This document shows positions 7,972 through 15,540 of a stretch of 35,847 nt of DNA, piece after piece. Every line of letters begins with the position of its first letter. Positions within the stretch are counted from its first letter, which is position 1. The notes beneath the pieces were generated by a model. The model did not search any database. It saw nothing but the letters and a program-made list of their open reading frames with translations, and was not told the origin of the DNA. The stretch is taken from assembly GCA_021162935.1 (NCBI GenBank), contig JAGGXR010000036.1:1-35847 (forward strand). Direction: 5' to 3'. The stretch is from Deltaproteobacteria bacterium (GTDB taxonomy: Bacteria; Myxococcota_A; Polyangia; HGW-17; SLPX01). The position numbers and the translations under genes were made by a program.

Positions 7972-10900
7972 TCAAAATAGAAATTCGTGGGCGATGAGGT
8001 CGACGAGCGGCTGCACGGGACCCTTGGGCGAAGCGGACAAGAGCGCGGCTCCTGCCAAAATCTTCGTGATGGGACGGTTCGAGCGCCGAGCCTTTTCGAG
8101 GGCCGCCCGGGCGTTTTTGCGTCGCTTTGCGTTTCCACCATTCATCTGGAACCACAAGGCGAGGGTCGCGGCAAGTCGTCTGTGTCGGTCCGCCAGGCTG
8201 CGATCCATGATGTGGGCCAGTTTCGTAGCCGACCACTTGGCCGCCCAGGCTCGGGCCACGCCCACCGTGACACGCCGTCGTACCTCGGTGGAGGAATCAT
8301 GGAGCAGCCGGGAAAGGGTCGTTCGGTATCGTTCCGGGTTCTGTGCGGCCGCTTCGGCAGCGGCCATGCGCAGGTTGAATCTCGGGTCCGCCGCCGCCCT
8401 GGACAGGGTGCGACCGACGACTTCGTGGTTGGTTTTGCAGCGGGCAAGAGCGGACAAGGCAAGCCGGCCTCGTTTGGTCAGCAGGTCGATGCGTCGTTTC
8501 AGCTTCTTGGCCAAGCCGGGATCATCCCAGGCTGGGCCACGAAGGAGGCAGGAAATGGCAACCGCTTCGAGTTTCCGATTGTCCATCAGAGTCGAGATGG
8601 CGTTCGTGATTGTCGCGCCTCCTGCCCGACAAAGGACATGCAGCGATTGAGTTGCGATTCGTTGGTCGTCCAACTTTGCGGCGGTCATCAGGACGGATGG
8701 CAAGGCCAAAGAACGGGCGGTGTGGATGACTGCCATTCGAGTCGTCTCATCGGACACGTTTGCGAGTACCTTGGAGAGCACTTGGTTCATCTTCGCGCCG
8801 GAGCCGGTCGAAGGCGGCTGGATCACGGCGAGGAGGGCCGTGGCCCTGGCCACGAATCCGGGTGAACGTGTCGTGGAAAGGACGGCCATGAGACTCGGGA
8901 ACAGGTTGGGGCCGGCGGCCTTCTGCCACATGGGCGAAACGAACGCGGACAAGGCGGCTTCGGCCACCCGAGGGTCCTTGTCGGCTACCAACTTCAATAA
9001 GGTGGTGACCGTCTGCGGCCGCAACGTCTTGTCGAACAATGGGGCGGCCTGCAGGGCGGCAAGACGAACCTGGGAATTCGAATCCCCGGCAAGACGGGTC
9101 CAAACCCGCATGGCAACGTCTGACCGGACCTTGGCGAGCATAGGGAGCGCCACTGCCGTTTTGGCTCGTTCCTGGGGGCTGGGATTTCGCGCGGCCGTCA
9201 GTACGAAATTTTGAGCCACGTCCCATTGGCGTGTATCCTTGACCAAGAGGGCGGCTGCCCGGGCAAGGTCGCCCCGCATCCCACCCGGTCCGGACTTGGC
9301 GACTCCGAACAGGAATTTGGCGATCTTGTATGGATCCACGTCGTTTCGTCGGGCACGGGCAAAGGCCGCCATCGCCTGGGCGCGAACAGTCACGGATCGA
9401 TCGGATGTGGCCCGAAGCAGCGTGGCTCCAGATGGTTTGGGCTGTCTACCAAGCCACCGGACCGCTTCGGCTCGCACCTCGGCTTCCGGGTCTTTGAGCA
9501 AAGCATTGAGCAGGTTTGCATCAGTGGACACGCTTCCTGCCAACTCGGCCAGGACGGCGGCAGCCTTGCGGCGAATGGTTGCGTCCTTCGAGGTCGCCAG
9601 TTCTGTCATTTTGGACGCGAGCGCCGCGCCCAAACCGAAGTGCAGCGCGGTTTTTGCTGCAGCTCGGGCCTCTGAGAGACCAACTCGGCCGATGGCCGTG
9701 ACAATGGGCTGCACGGTGACGCCCTTGGGTTTGTCGCCGAGACGTTTCAGAATACGCAAAAATGCTGCAGATGCATCGACCGGCGCCCCCGACGCCACGA
9801 GGGCCGAGATGACAGGGGGGGCAGCCTTTTGGCCATAGCGACTCAGGAGAGCTTCGCATACAGTGCTTGTCCAGATGTCGTGGACGGCCAGCGCTCGAGC
9901 GACAATGGGCAAGGGCAGCTTTTTTGCCTTGCCTGCAAGCACGTCGGGCAGGAGCCGGGCCGCTGTTTTGCGCGAGAGGACTCTCGCCAGGTCAGCGTTG
10001 CTCACAAATACAGAGGCGGGCAGGGTGGACATGTCCTGCTGAAGGGCGTCCGCCCAATGTGCTTTCCGCTCCAAGAGGTGGGCCGCCTTGGATGGATTTC
10101 GCATCGCGATCCAGAACGCTGCCCGCAAGGCCCGCAGCTCCAATCGATGTGATTTGAGCGCCCTATTTACTATGGCCACTTCATCAGGTTCTCCGGTGCC
10201 GACCAGCCTTACGAATTCAATGGCTCGTGCCAGCCCTTTTCCTTCGGATAGAGCGGTCAGCGCCTTCCACCCCCGCTTCGTTTTTCCGGCGAGAATCAGG
10301 AGTTCGCCCCGTCTGCTGGGATTCGTCATTTGGACGAGCTGGGAGAACCAGGATGGCACGCCGCTGTGGCTCCCTCCTCGCAGACCTCGGGCTTTATGGG
10401 CCAGGGTCTTCGACCAACGAGCCGTCAGACCAGTAGCCGGAATGCCTGTATCTTCGATGAGACTGCCTGGTGCCGGACGAATGGGCAGAAGGGCAAGATG
10501 AGAAGCAACGCTTTTTGCTCGACGGATCACGACGGTCTGTTGCGCCGGACCGGGCCCCGCCAACGCCCATTGCCTAGCGGAGCTTGCAGCGATTTGGACC
10601 CACACGAACAACCCGATGACCACGAGGAGGAGTGCTCCAGCAGCCGATCCCCACAGAACCTTGCTTTTGCGCAGCAATGCCCGTTCAGCCTCGGTGGTCG
10701 GACGGTAGGACCGTGCCTGCCACAGATGATGGAGCAGAAGCGGTCGTTCCGACGCCACTCGGCCTTTGACCAGGATGGCAGCCTGGATGCGGCGGGCTCG
10801 AATGGGGCCGTCCACACAACGAATGGTTGGGACCAATGAGCGACCGGACAAACGGCAGTCGTCGCCCTTTCTGTCGGCCAAGCCAACTTGGATGAACGAC

Positions 10901-11886
10901 GAGACGATCGCCTCGGTGTCCTGCTTGCTCGATCCCGCTTCACGGGCGATCCGTTCCAGGGAAACCCATCCGGTGCCTGCTTCGCGACGGTCTGCGAGAT
11001 AGGACAAGACATCGACGCCGCTTTTTCCTGCTTGCAATGCGAGTTTTTCAACATAGGCAGGAATGAGATGGTTCGACGCCCCTGCGGCTAGATAGTCATT
11101 ACTGGCAAGCTTTCTGGCCGCGACAGCGCCAGCCACGGCCAGTTGCATGGTGAGCGGCAGGATATCCGATTCAACGGAAAGGTCCTGAGCCATCATTTCG
11201 GGCAGGCCGGCTTCGAAATGTTGATTCGAGGCAAGTGCCGATTGTTCGAGCAGAGCCGAACAGGACGATGTATCGAATCGCTTCAGCACGAACACCATGC
11301 CCGGAGGGATCGACAGGCCGAGAAAGGCAGCAAGTTCCATGACAACCGGCAGCGTGTCGCTGCTTACGGTCACGAAAAGCGGCGGCGCCGATGCTTGGAT
11401 CGACGCTCGGGTCATTTTCTGGAGGAGCGCACGATCTCGGGCATCTGAGTGTATCACCACGTCTTCGACGTGGTCCAGAAGCACCAGGACCTGTCGGCCC
11501 AGCGCTCTGGGTAACTTGGACAGGCGCGCCAAAACATCAGATTTGGAGTCGGGGGCTTTCGTTTCGAGTTCGGCGAGTCCCGCAGCCAGACTTTCCTGGA
11601 GGCCGAGGGCGCAGTCCACATACAAAGGAAACGCGGCAGGCTTGCCTCGTTCCACCAGGCCTCGCACCAGGCCGGCTCGAAGCAGCGAGGTTTTTCCAAC
11701 GCCCGACTCTCCGGTCAGAATTCCAAAGCGAAAGTTGGCCTTCGAGACCCGGTCGAGCAGTTTGGATACCTCCCGCTCTCTGCCCATGAAAATCGAGGCA
11801 TCCGCCTCGGTGAAGGGCAGAGCACCGCGAAAGGGGCCTCGTAAGGTGTTGTGGCTTTCATTCGACAATGTGTTGCTCCCCGGCAT
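7972..11886 (-). CDS. Membrane-anchored STAND-type NTPase with HEAT-like repeat tail
   Basis: 1304 residues. MGRERE (34-39) is the usual entry to STAND/AAA modules. Walker A is GESGVGKT (59-66) and Walker B VLVLLDHVED (133-142, Asp138). A winged-helix-like stretch lies at about 290-356. A single strong transmembrane helix is at about 411-433, then about 870 residues of mostly Ala/Leu-rich helical repeats. From about 690 on many are HEAT-like, with repeated 'DPEAEVRAEAVRWLG' and 'DSNSQVRLAALQAAP' patterns. STAND NTPases are signalling switches that sense a ligand with their repeats; no N-terminal effector domain is present, only about 33 residues before the NTPase. The membrane helix puts the repeats on the opposite side from the NTPase, presumably periplasmic. 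Role unknown: envelope sensing or defence are the main options. Confidence 0.88.
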   Translation of the reverse strand: MPGSNTLSNESHNTLRGPFRGALPFTEADASIFMGREREVSKLLDRVSKANFRFGILTGESGVGKTSLLRAGLVRGLVERGKPAAFPLYVDCALGLQESLAAGLAELETKAPDSKSDVLARLSKLPRALGRQVLVLLDHVEDVVIHSDARDRALLQKMTRASIQASAPPLFVTVSSDTLPVVMELAAFLGLSIPPGMVFVLKRFDTSSCSALLEQSALASNQHFEAGLPEMMAQDLSVESDILPLTMQLAVAGAVAARKLASNDYLAAGASNHLIPAYVEKLALQAGKSGVDVLSYLADRREAGTGWVSLERIAREAGSSKQDTEAIVSSFIQVGLADRKGDDCRLSGRSLVPTIRCVDGPIRARRIQAAILVKGRVASERPLLLHHLWQARSYRPTTEAERALLRKSKVLWGSAAGALLLVVIGLFVWVQIAASSARQWALAGPGPAQQTVVIRRAKSVASHLALLPIRPAPGSLIEDTGIPATGLTARWSKTLAHKARGLRGGSHSGVPSWFSQLVQMTNPSRRGELLILAGKTKRGWKALTALSEGKGLARAIEFVRLVGTGEPDEVAIVNRALKSHRLELRALRAAFWIAMRNPSKAAHLLERKAHWADALQQDMSTLPASVFVSNADLARVLSRKTAARLLPDVLAGKAKKLPLPIVARALAVHDIWTSTVCEALLSRYGQKAAPPVISALVASGAPVDASAAFLRILKRLGDKPKGVTVQPIVTAIGRVGLSEARAAAKTALHFGLGAALASKMTELATSKDATIRRKAAAVLAELAGSVSTDANLLNALLKDPEAEVRAEAVRWLGRQPKPSGATLLRATSDRSVTVRAQAMAAFARARRNDVDPYKIAKFLFGVAKSGPGGMRGDLARAAALLVKDTRQWDVAQNFVLTAARNPSPQERAKTAVALPMLAKVRSDVAMRVWTRLAGDSNSQVRLAALQAAPLFDKTLRPQTVTTLLKLVADKDPRVAEAALSAFVSPMWQKAAGPNLFPSLMAVLSTTRSPGFVARATALLAVIQPPSTGSGAKMNQVLSKVLANVSDETTRMAVIHTARSLALPSVLMTAAKLDDQRIATQSLHVLCRAGGATITNAISTLMDNRKLEAVAISCLLRGPAWDDPGLAKKLKRRIDLLTKRGRLALSALARCKTNHEVVGRTLSRAAADPRFNLRMAAAEAAAQNPERYRTTLSRLLHDSSTEVRRRVTVGVARAWAAKWSATKLAHIMDRSLADRHRRLAATLALWFQMNGGNAKRRKNARAALEKARRSNRPITKILAGAALLSASPKGPVQPLVDLIAHEFLF

Positions 11887-12192
11887 GGCAAGGAGTCTTC
11901 CATCACCTTGAGGTTTCAGTCAAGTGGTGTGACCGTGGCCTGGAAATTCCTGATCGATCATGGTTTCTGAAAACAGCCCAACGAAGCTGCGCATGCCGGA
12001 TGGCCCGTTATCAAGCCGCCACCGGCGGAAAGGCCGTGGTGTCGCCGCGTTTTGGCTCGCTCACGAGACGGTCGCCCGATGATGCCATCTTCGGGGCCGA
12101 GATCCTTTGCCCATGGAGATATGCAATCAGACCTGATGCCAACACATGATGCAAGCTTTACAAGCGTTCAATCCTTGCCTAAGTGTTGGTAT
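11887..12192. other. 306-base divergent intergenic region
   Basis: This lies between the minus-strand STAND gene and the plus-strand nitrilase-family gene and should hold both promoters. I see no convincing -35/-10 pair, hairpin or small gene. The nitrilase frame is open back to 12052, but the extra N-terminal residues do not fit the family. Confidence 0.4.
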
Positions 12193-13011
12193 ATGCGAGT
12201 TGCCGTGATGCAGACGAGTCCTGAGTTCGGGGCGAAGGAAAAGAACCTGGCCGCAATCGAAGCTATGTTCGAGTCGGCCTGCCTCGATGGCGCCACTGGG
12301 TCGTGCCACGTCGACCTCTGGGTTCTTCCTGAACTCTGCACCACCGGGTACCAATTTCGAACCCGAGGGGAACTGGCCAGCCTGTCCGAAGCCAACGACG
12401 GTGCGACCGTGCGACGATTTTCGAATCTGGCCAAACGGCTTGAGACCGCGATCGTGTTCGGCATGGCCGAGTCAGCGGGCCATGACCTGTTCAACAGTGC
12501 AATCCTGGTTTCCCAGGACGGCCTAGTGGGCGTCTACCGCAAGGTGCACCTTTTCGATCGAGAAACCGAGCTGTTCGATCCGGGCAGGGGCGGATTCGAC
12601 GTGTTCGAGGTCCATTCGGTTCGGGTGGGCGTGATGGTTTGTTTCGACTGGCTCTTCCCAGAGTCGGCCAGGACCCTGGCGCTCAAAGGCGCCCAGGTCA
12701 TCGCACACCCGGCGAATCTCGTGTTGCCATACTGCCAGGCGGCCATGGTGACACGAGCCATCGAGAACCATGTGTTCACAGTGACGGCCAATCGGGTCGG
12801 CCGGGAGGCGCGCGTAGACGGCGAGGTTTTGGATTTTACGGGCGCAAGTCGCATCGTGTCTCCAGACGGTCGGATCCTGAGGGATGGACCGATAGGGGAG
12901 ACGTCGGTGATGTGGGAGGATATCGATCCAGACGAAGCGGACCACAAGACGATTACGCGCAGAAACGATGTCCTGGCGGACCGGAGGCCCGACTCTTATT
13001 GGTGCAAATGA
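12193..13011 (+). CDS. Carbon-nitrogen hydrolase (nitrilase superfamily amidase)
   Basis: 272 residues from the ATG at 12193, where the family's N-terminal strand MRVAVMQTSPEFGAKEKNL begins. The Glu-Lys-Cys triad is visible: Glu47 in LPELCTTGY, Lys117 in YRKVHLF and Cys150 in VMVCFDWLFPE. AHPANLVLPYC and AIENHVFTVTANRVG are also typical. The family hydrolyses amides, carbamoyl amides or nitriles in the cytoplasm. The FDW after the catalytic Cys and the short length point to an amidase of the omega-amidase or N-carbamoylputrescine-amidase type rather than a true nitrilase, but the substrate cannot be read from sequence. No strong ribosome site is present. It stands alone, with 153 bases to the next gene. 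Confidence 0.88.
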   Translation: MRVAVMQTSPEFGAKEKNLAAIEAMFESACLDGATGSCHVDLWVLPELCTTGYQFRTRGELASLSEANDGATVRRFSNLAKRLETAIVFGMAESAGHDLFNSAILVSQDGLVGVYRKVHLFDRETELFDPGRGGFDVFEVHSVRVGVMVCFDWLFPESARTLALKGAQVIAHPANLVLPYCQAAMVTRAIENHVFTVTANRVGREARVDGEVLDFTGASRIVSPDGRILRDGPIGETSVMWEDIDPDEADHKTITRRNDVLADRRPDSYWCK

Positions 13012-13057
13012 CAGGTTCCGTTGCTCACACCCAGATCCTGCTTTTCCTTCGGGCCGT

Positions 13058-13089
13058 TGTTGTGGTACAACATCACTTAGAAATATATG
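13058..13089 (+). promoter_or_regulatory. Candidate promoter with dyad upstream of the 13165 lipoprotein gene
   Basis: A dyad TGTTGT-GGT-ACAACA (13058-13072) overlaps a weak -35-like TTGTGG (13060-13065). An 18-base spacer leads to TATATG (13084-13089). The overlap would suit a repressor site. Recognised by eye only; the -35 is poor. Confidence 0.3.
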
Positions 13090-13129
13090 ATGCTTGAGGT
13101 GGCCTCATGTGGGTCGCCATAGGGCGAAG

Positions 13130-13157
13130 GGTTCGGCGTGACCGAACCGTAGGAGGG
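13130..13157 (+). promoter_or_regulatory. Leader hairpin abutting the ribosome-binding site
   Basis: GGTTCGG (13130-13136) pairs perfectly with CCGAACC (13142-13148) across the 5-base loop CGTGA. Two bases later comes the ribosome site AGGAGGG (13151-13157), 7 bases before the ATG at 13165. A 7-bp GC-rich stem this close to the site could affect ribosome access or stabilise the transcript's 5' end. It has no T-run, so it is not an intrinsic terminator. Confidence 0.5.
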
Positions 13158-13164
13158 CAGAGGC

Positions 13165-14490
13165 ATGAGACAGTGCTACCGATGGGGTCTGGCCATATTG
13201 ATGCTCGGTACGATGGCGGCTTGCGGGCCGGCCAAGTCGAACAATCACGAAGGCTGGAACGTCAACACCAATGATAATTCCAACAACGGAAACAACAGTG
13301 ACGGCGGGACGATCTATCCAGACGCCTACGTCGGACCTGCAGCGAAACTGCAGGGAACCGTGTGGGGCCCGGGCAAGCTCTTCCCCGTATCGGGCGCCAT
13401 CGTTGCGGCATACACGGCGCCGCCTGAAGCCATTCCTGACCACGTGTACTGCGAGCCCTGCGCCGAACCGGGCGTGGCCCACGTTTTTTCGAATCCCGAT
13501 GGTTCGTTCGAGCTTTCCGTGATGCCGGGCGGCCATTTCTGGTTGAGTGTCCAGAAGGGCCAATTCCGGCACGTCCAGGAGTATTCGGTTCCAGGCGGCG
13601 CTGGCACCTACGTCCTCACCGACGACTATACCACCCTTCCCAGCCGGACCGATCCGGACAAGGGAGACACAATTCCAAAGATTGCCTTGGCCACTGGATC
13701 CTACGACCACATGGAAGACATCTTTGGCAAGGTGGGTATGGGGTCTGTGGATCCTGCGGACGGAACGTTCGATTGGGGAAGCGAACAGGGAATCTTCGAC
13801 GTCTATGACAACGGCGGAGACGGTTCGGGTCCGAGTTTTAGTGACCTGCTTCATGACGTAAATAAAATGGAGCAGTACCACATCATTTTCGTTCCCTGTT
13901 CCGACGGCGTCAGCGACTACACAGATAGCGACGTGCAGGACAACATGAAGCAGTACGTGTGGGACGGCGGCAAGTGGTACATTGCCGACTGGTCCGAGGA
14001 GTGGGTGAACTCCGCCTGGCCCGAGTTTTTGGATTTCGGCAACTGCGGCAGCGACTGGGGCACGGGCGACGAACTCGATTGCGACGGGTCGCCCGAATAT
14101 GACTCGGTCCCCGGACATGCCTTGGACCCGGATCTCGCCGCCTGGCTGGCCGCCCAGGGTATTTCCCCCGACGCGCTGTCGCTCGAAGAAAACTGGGACG
14201 AGATCAGCGGCATCCACGAAGGCTTCGTCGGGTACGACCCGGAACACGGGCAGGGCCCGAATCACGAATTATATATGCTGCCGCGGGTTTGGGTAGAGGG
14301 ACCTGTGGATGGAGCCACGCGTCCTTTGACCGTGTCCTGGCCGTACAACTGCGGCCGGGTGCTCTACACCACGTACCATTCCGTGGGCGCCATGGGAGGC
14401 ACACATTCCGGTCTGCTGCCGCAAGAAGAGATTCTGTTTTACCTGGTCATGGAGATTGGCCTCTGCCAAGATGAGGTCGTGGTGCAATAA
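13165..14490 (+). CDS. Lipoprotein with carboxypeptidase-regulatory-like and GATase/ThuA-like regions
   Basis: 441 residues; AGGAGGG precedes the ATG. The lipobox is MAAC (Cys20), followed by an Asn/Asp/Gly-rich linker to about 55. Residues about 60-145 resemble a carboxypeptidase-regulatory-like beta-sandwich (KLQGTVWGPGKLFPVSGAIV, then NPDGSFELSVMPGGHFWLSV), with a YCEPC pair at Cys96/Cys99 inside it. The C-terminal two thirds contain YHIIFVPCSDG, then DNMKQYVWDGGKWYIADWS. They end with GRVLYTTYHSVG and LLPQEEILFYLVMEIGLCQ, which recall the class I glutamine-amidotransferase/ThuA-like fold. No complete catalytic triad is evident. The first region is moderately sure and the second tentative. 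Function unknown; probably surface-exposed. It may be transcribed with the cluster starting 162 bases downstream. Confidence 0.8.
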   Translation: MRQCYRWGLAILMLGTMAACGPAKSNNHEGWNVNTNDNSNNGNNSDGGTIYPDAYVGPAAKLQGTVWGPGKLFPVSGAIVAAYTAPPEAIPDHVYCEPCAEPGVAHVFSNPDGSFELSVMPGGHFWLSVQKGQFRHVQEYSVPGGAGTYVLTDDYTTLPSRTDPDKGDTIPKIALATGSYDHMEDIFGKVGMGSVDPADGTFDWGSEQGIFDVYDNGGDGSGPSFSDLLHDVNKMEQYHIIFVPCSDGVSDYTDSDVQDNMKQYVWDGGKWYIADWSEEWVNSAWPEFLDFGNCGSDWGTGDELDCDGSPEYDSVPGHALDPDLAAWLAAQGISPDALSLEENWDEISGIHEGFVGYDPEHGQGPNHELYMLPRVWVEGPVDGATRPLTVSWPYNCGRVLYTTYHSVGAMGGTHSGLLPQEEILFYLVMEIGLCQDEVVVQ

Positions 14491-14652
14491 GTCGTGGTCA
14501 TCATTTTCTTGCCTGTCGTTCGTGAGTGACTATCTCTGTGAAACGAGAGAGGATTCCACTAAGTGACGTGAGCGCTTGGCGATATGGATGTACCTTCAAG
14601 AAGCTCACGGAACGATATCGTACGTTTGATGCATTTCCCGACGAGGCACGAC

Positions 14653-15324
14653 ATGAAAAAGACAGCATTGGCAATCATGGGCTTGACCCTGGCGTCCTGC
14701 CAGTGGTCCGACCTGACGCCGGCACCGAATCAGGATCCTGTGATCAACAAGATCTTGATGGACGGAAAGGCCGTGGATGCACCTCAGGTTCGTCAGGGCC
14801 AGCAGGTGGTGTTCCAGTTGGACCTGTGGGACCCCAATGGCGACACCATCAAAAGCGAGGCGGTCCAATGGACCGTGGACCAAGGCAGCCTGGAATCCGA
14901 TACCGGGTCTTCGGTGGTCTGGAGCCCTCCCAGTGGAATGATCAATCCGAACGAGAGCGTGGCGCACGTGGCGGTGACGGTGGACGACGGGCAGGGCGGT
15001 TCGGACCAGGCGAGCCTGGATGTGGAGGTGCTGCCAGCCTGCAGGGATGACAATCAGCCTCCCGTCGTCCGCTCGGTGACTGCGGATCCAACGAGCATTC
15101 CCCTTGGCGCAAGCACGGTGGTCACGGCGGATGCCGTGGATCCGGAAGGCGATGCGTTGAGCTACCAGTGGACTGTGCCTTTTGGATACGTGGAAGGCAG
15201 CGGCCCACAGGTGACCTGGGTCACCACCGAGGTCTGTTGCCGGGAGAAGTATCCGGTTCAGGTCGTGGTCAGCGACGGCTGTGCGAGGACCTGGGCCAAG
15301 ACGGACGTGGAGGTCATCCCATGA
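14653..15324 (+). CDS. Lipoprotein with two PKD/Ig-like domains
   Basis: 223 residues from the ATG at 14653 (MKKTALAIMG, lipobox LASC, Cys16), with GAGG a few bases upstream. The upstream in-frame ATG at 14584 would put 23 residues before the signal and is rejected. Two beta-sandwich units follow, about 28-118 and 124-222. The first has DLWDPNGDTIKSEAVQWTVDQG and the second DAVDPEGDALSYQWTVP, the D-P-x-GD-x-L-x-Y-x-W pattern of PKD-like domains. Cysteines in the second unit (a Cys-Cys pair and later ones) could form disulfides. The stop codon overlaps the start of the next gene (ATGA), so the two are translationally coupled. Likely a structural or ligand-binding part of an envelope complex. 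Confidence 0.82.
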   Translation: MKKTALAIMGLTLASCQWSDLTPAPNQDPVINKILMDGKAVDAPQVRQGQQVVFQLDLWDPNGDTIKSEAVQWTVDQGSLESDTGSSVVWSPPSGMINPNESVAHVAVTVDDGQGGSDQASLDVEVLPACRDDNQPPVVRSVTADPTSIPLGASTVVTADAVDPEGDALSYQWTVPFGYVEGSGPQVTWVTTEVCCREKYPVQVVVSDGCARTWAKTDVEVIP

Positions 15325-15515
15325 AAATATTCCTCGCCATTGTCTCGATGGCCGTCGCGTCGGCCATGGGCCTGGGGGCTGGCGGCTGCGTGCATACGCA
15401 GACGCTCACATTGGAAACGAAGCCCATCGTGGCCCATTACGAGAGTTCTCGTACCCAGCTCGGCAAGAAGGAACGATCCGGTTCGGAAGGTGGTTGTCCC
15501 ACCTGTGTCTACTGA
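15321..15515 (+). CDS. Small Cys-containing lipoprotein (64 residues)
   Basis: The ATG at 15321 overlaps the previous stop (ATGA), and GGAGG (15309-15313) lies 7 bases upstream, so this short gene is well supported. Residues 1-22 are a lipoprotein signal with lipobox GAGGC (lipidated Cys23). The mature part is only 42 residues, charged and hydrophilic, and ends with a CPTC motif (Cys59, Cys62) two residues from the C-terminus. No family is recognised. The CxxC could bind a metal or form a disulfide. Tight coupling between a PKD-like lipoprotein and a beta-barrel suggests a lipoprotein partner of that barrel. Confidence 0.75.
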   Translation: MKIFLAIVSMAVASAMGLGAGGCVHTQTLTLETKPIVAHYESSRTQLGKKERSGSEGGCPTCVY

Positions 15516-15540
15516 ATCATCACCCGAGGATCTCACACAC

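Noticed and set aside
13105-14265. 386-codon minus-strand frame opposite the 13165 lipoprotein
   Set aside because: The sense strand has a lipobox and a strong ribosome site; the antisense frame has neither.
15340-15540. Upstream extension of the beta-barrel frame over the small lipoprotein
   Set aside because: The extension is an out-of-frame reading of a well-supported small gene.
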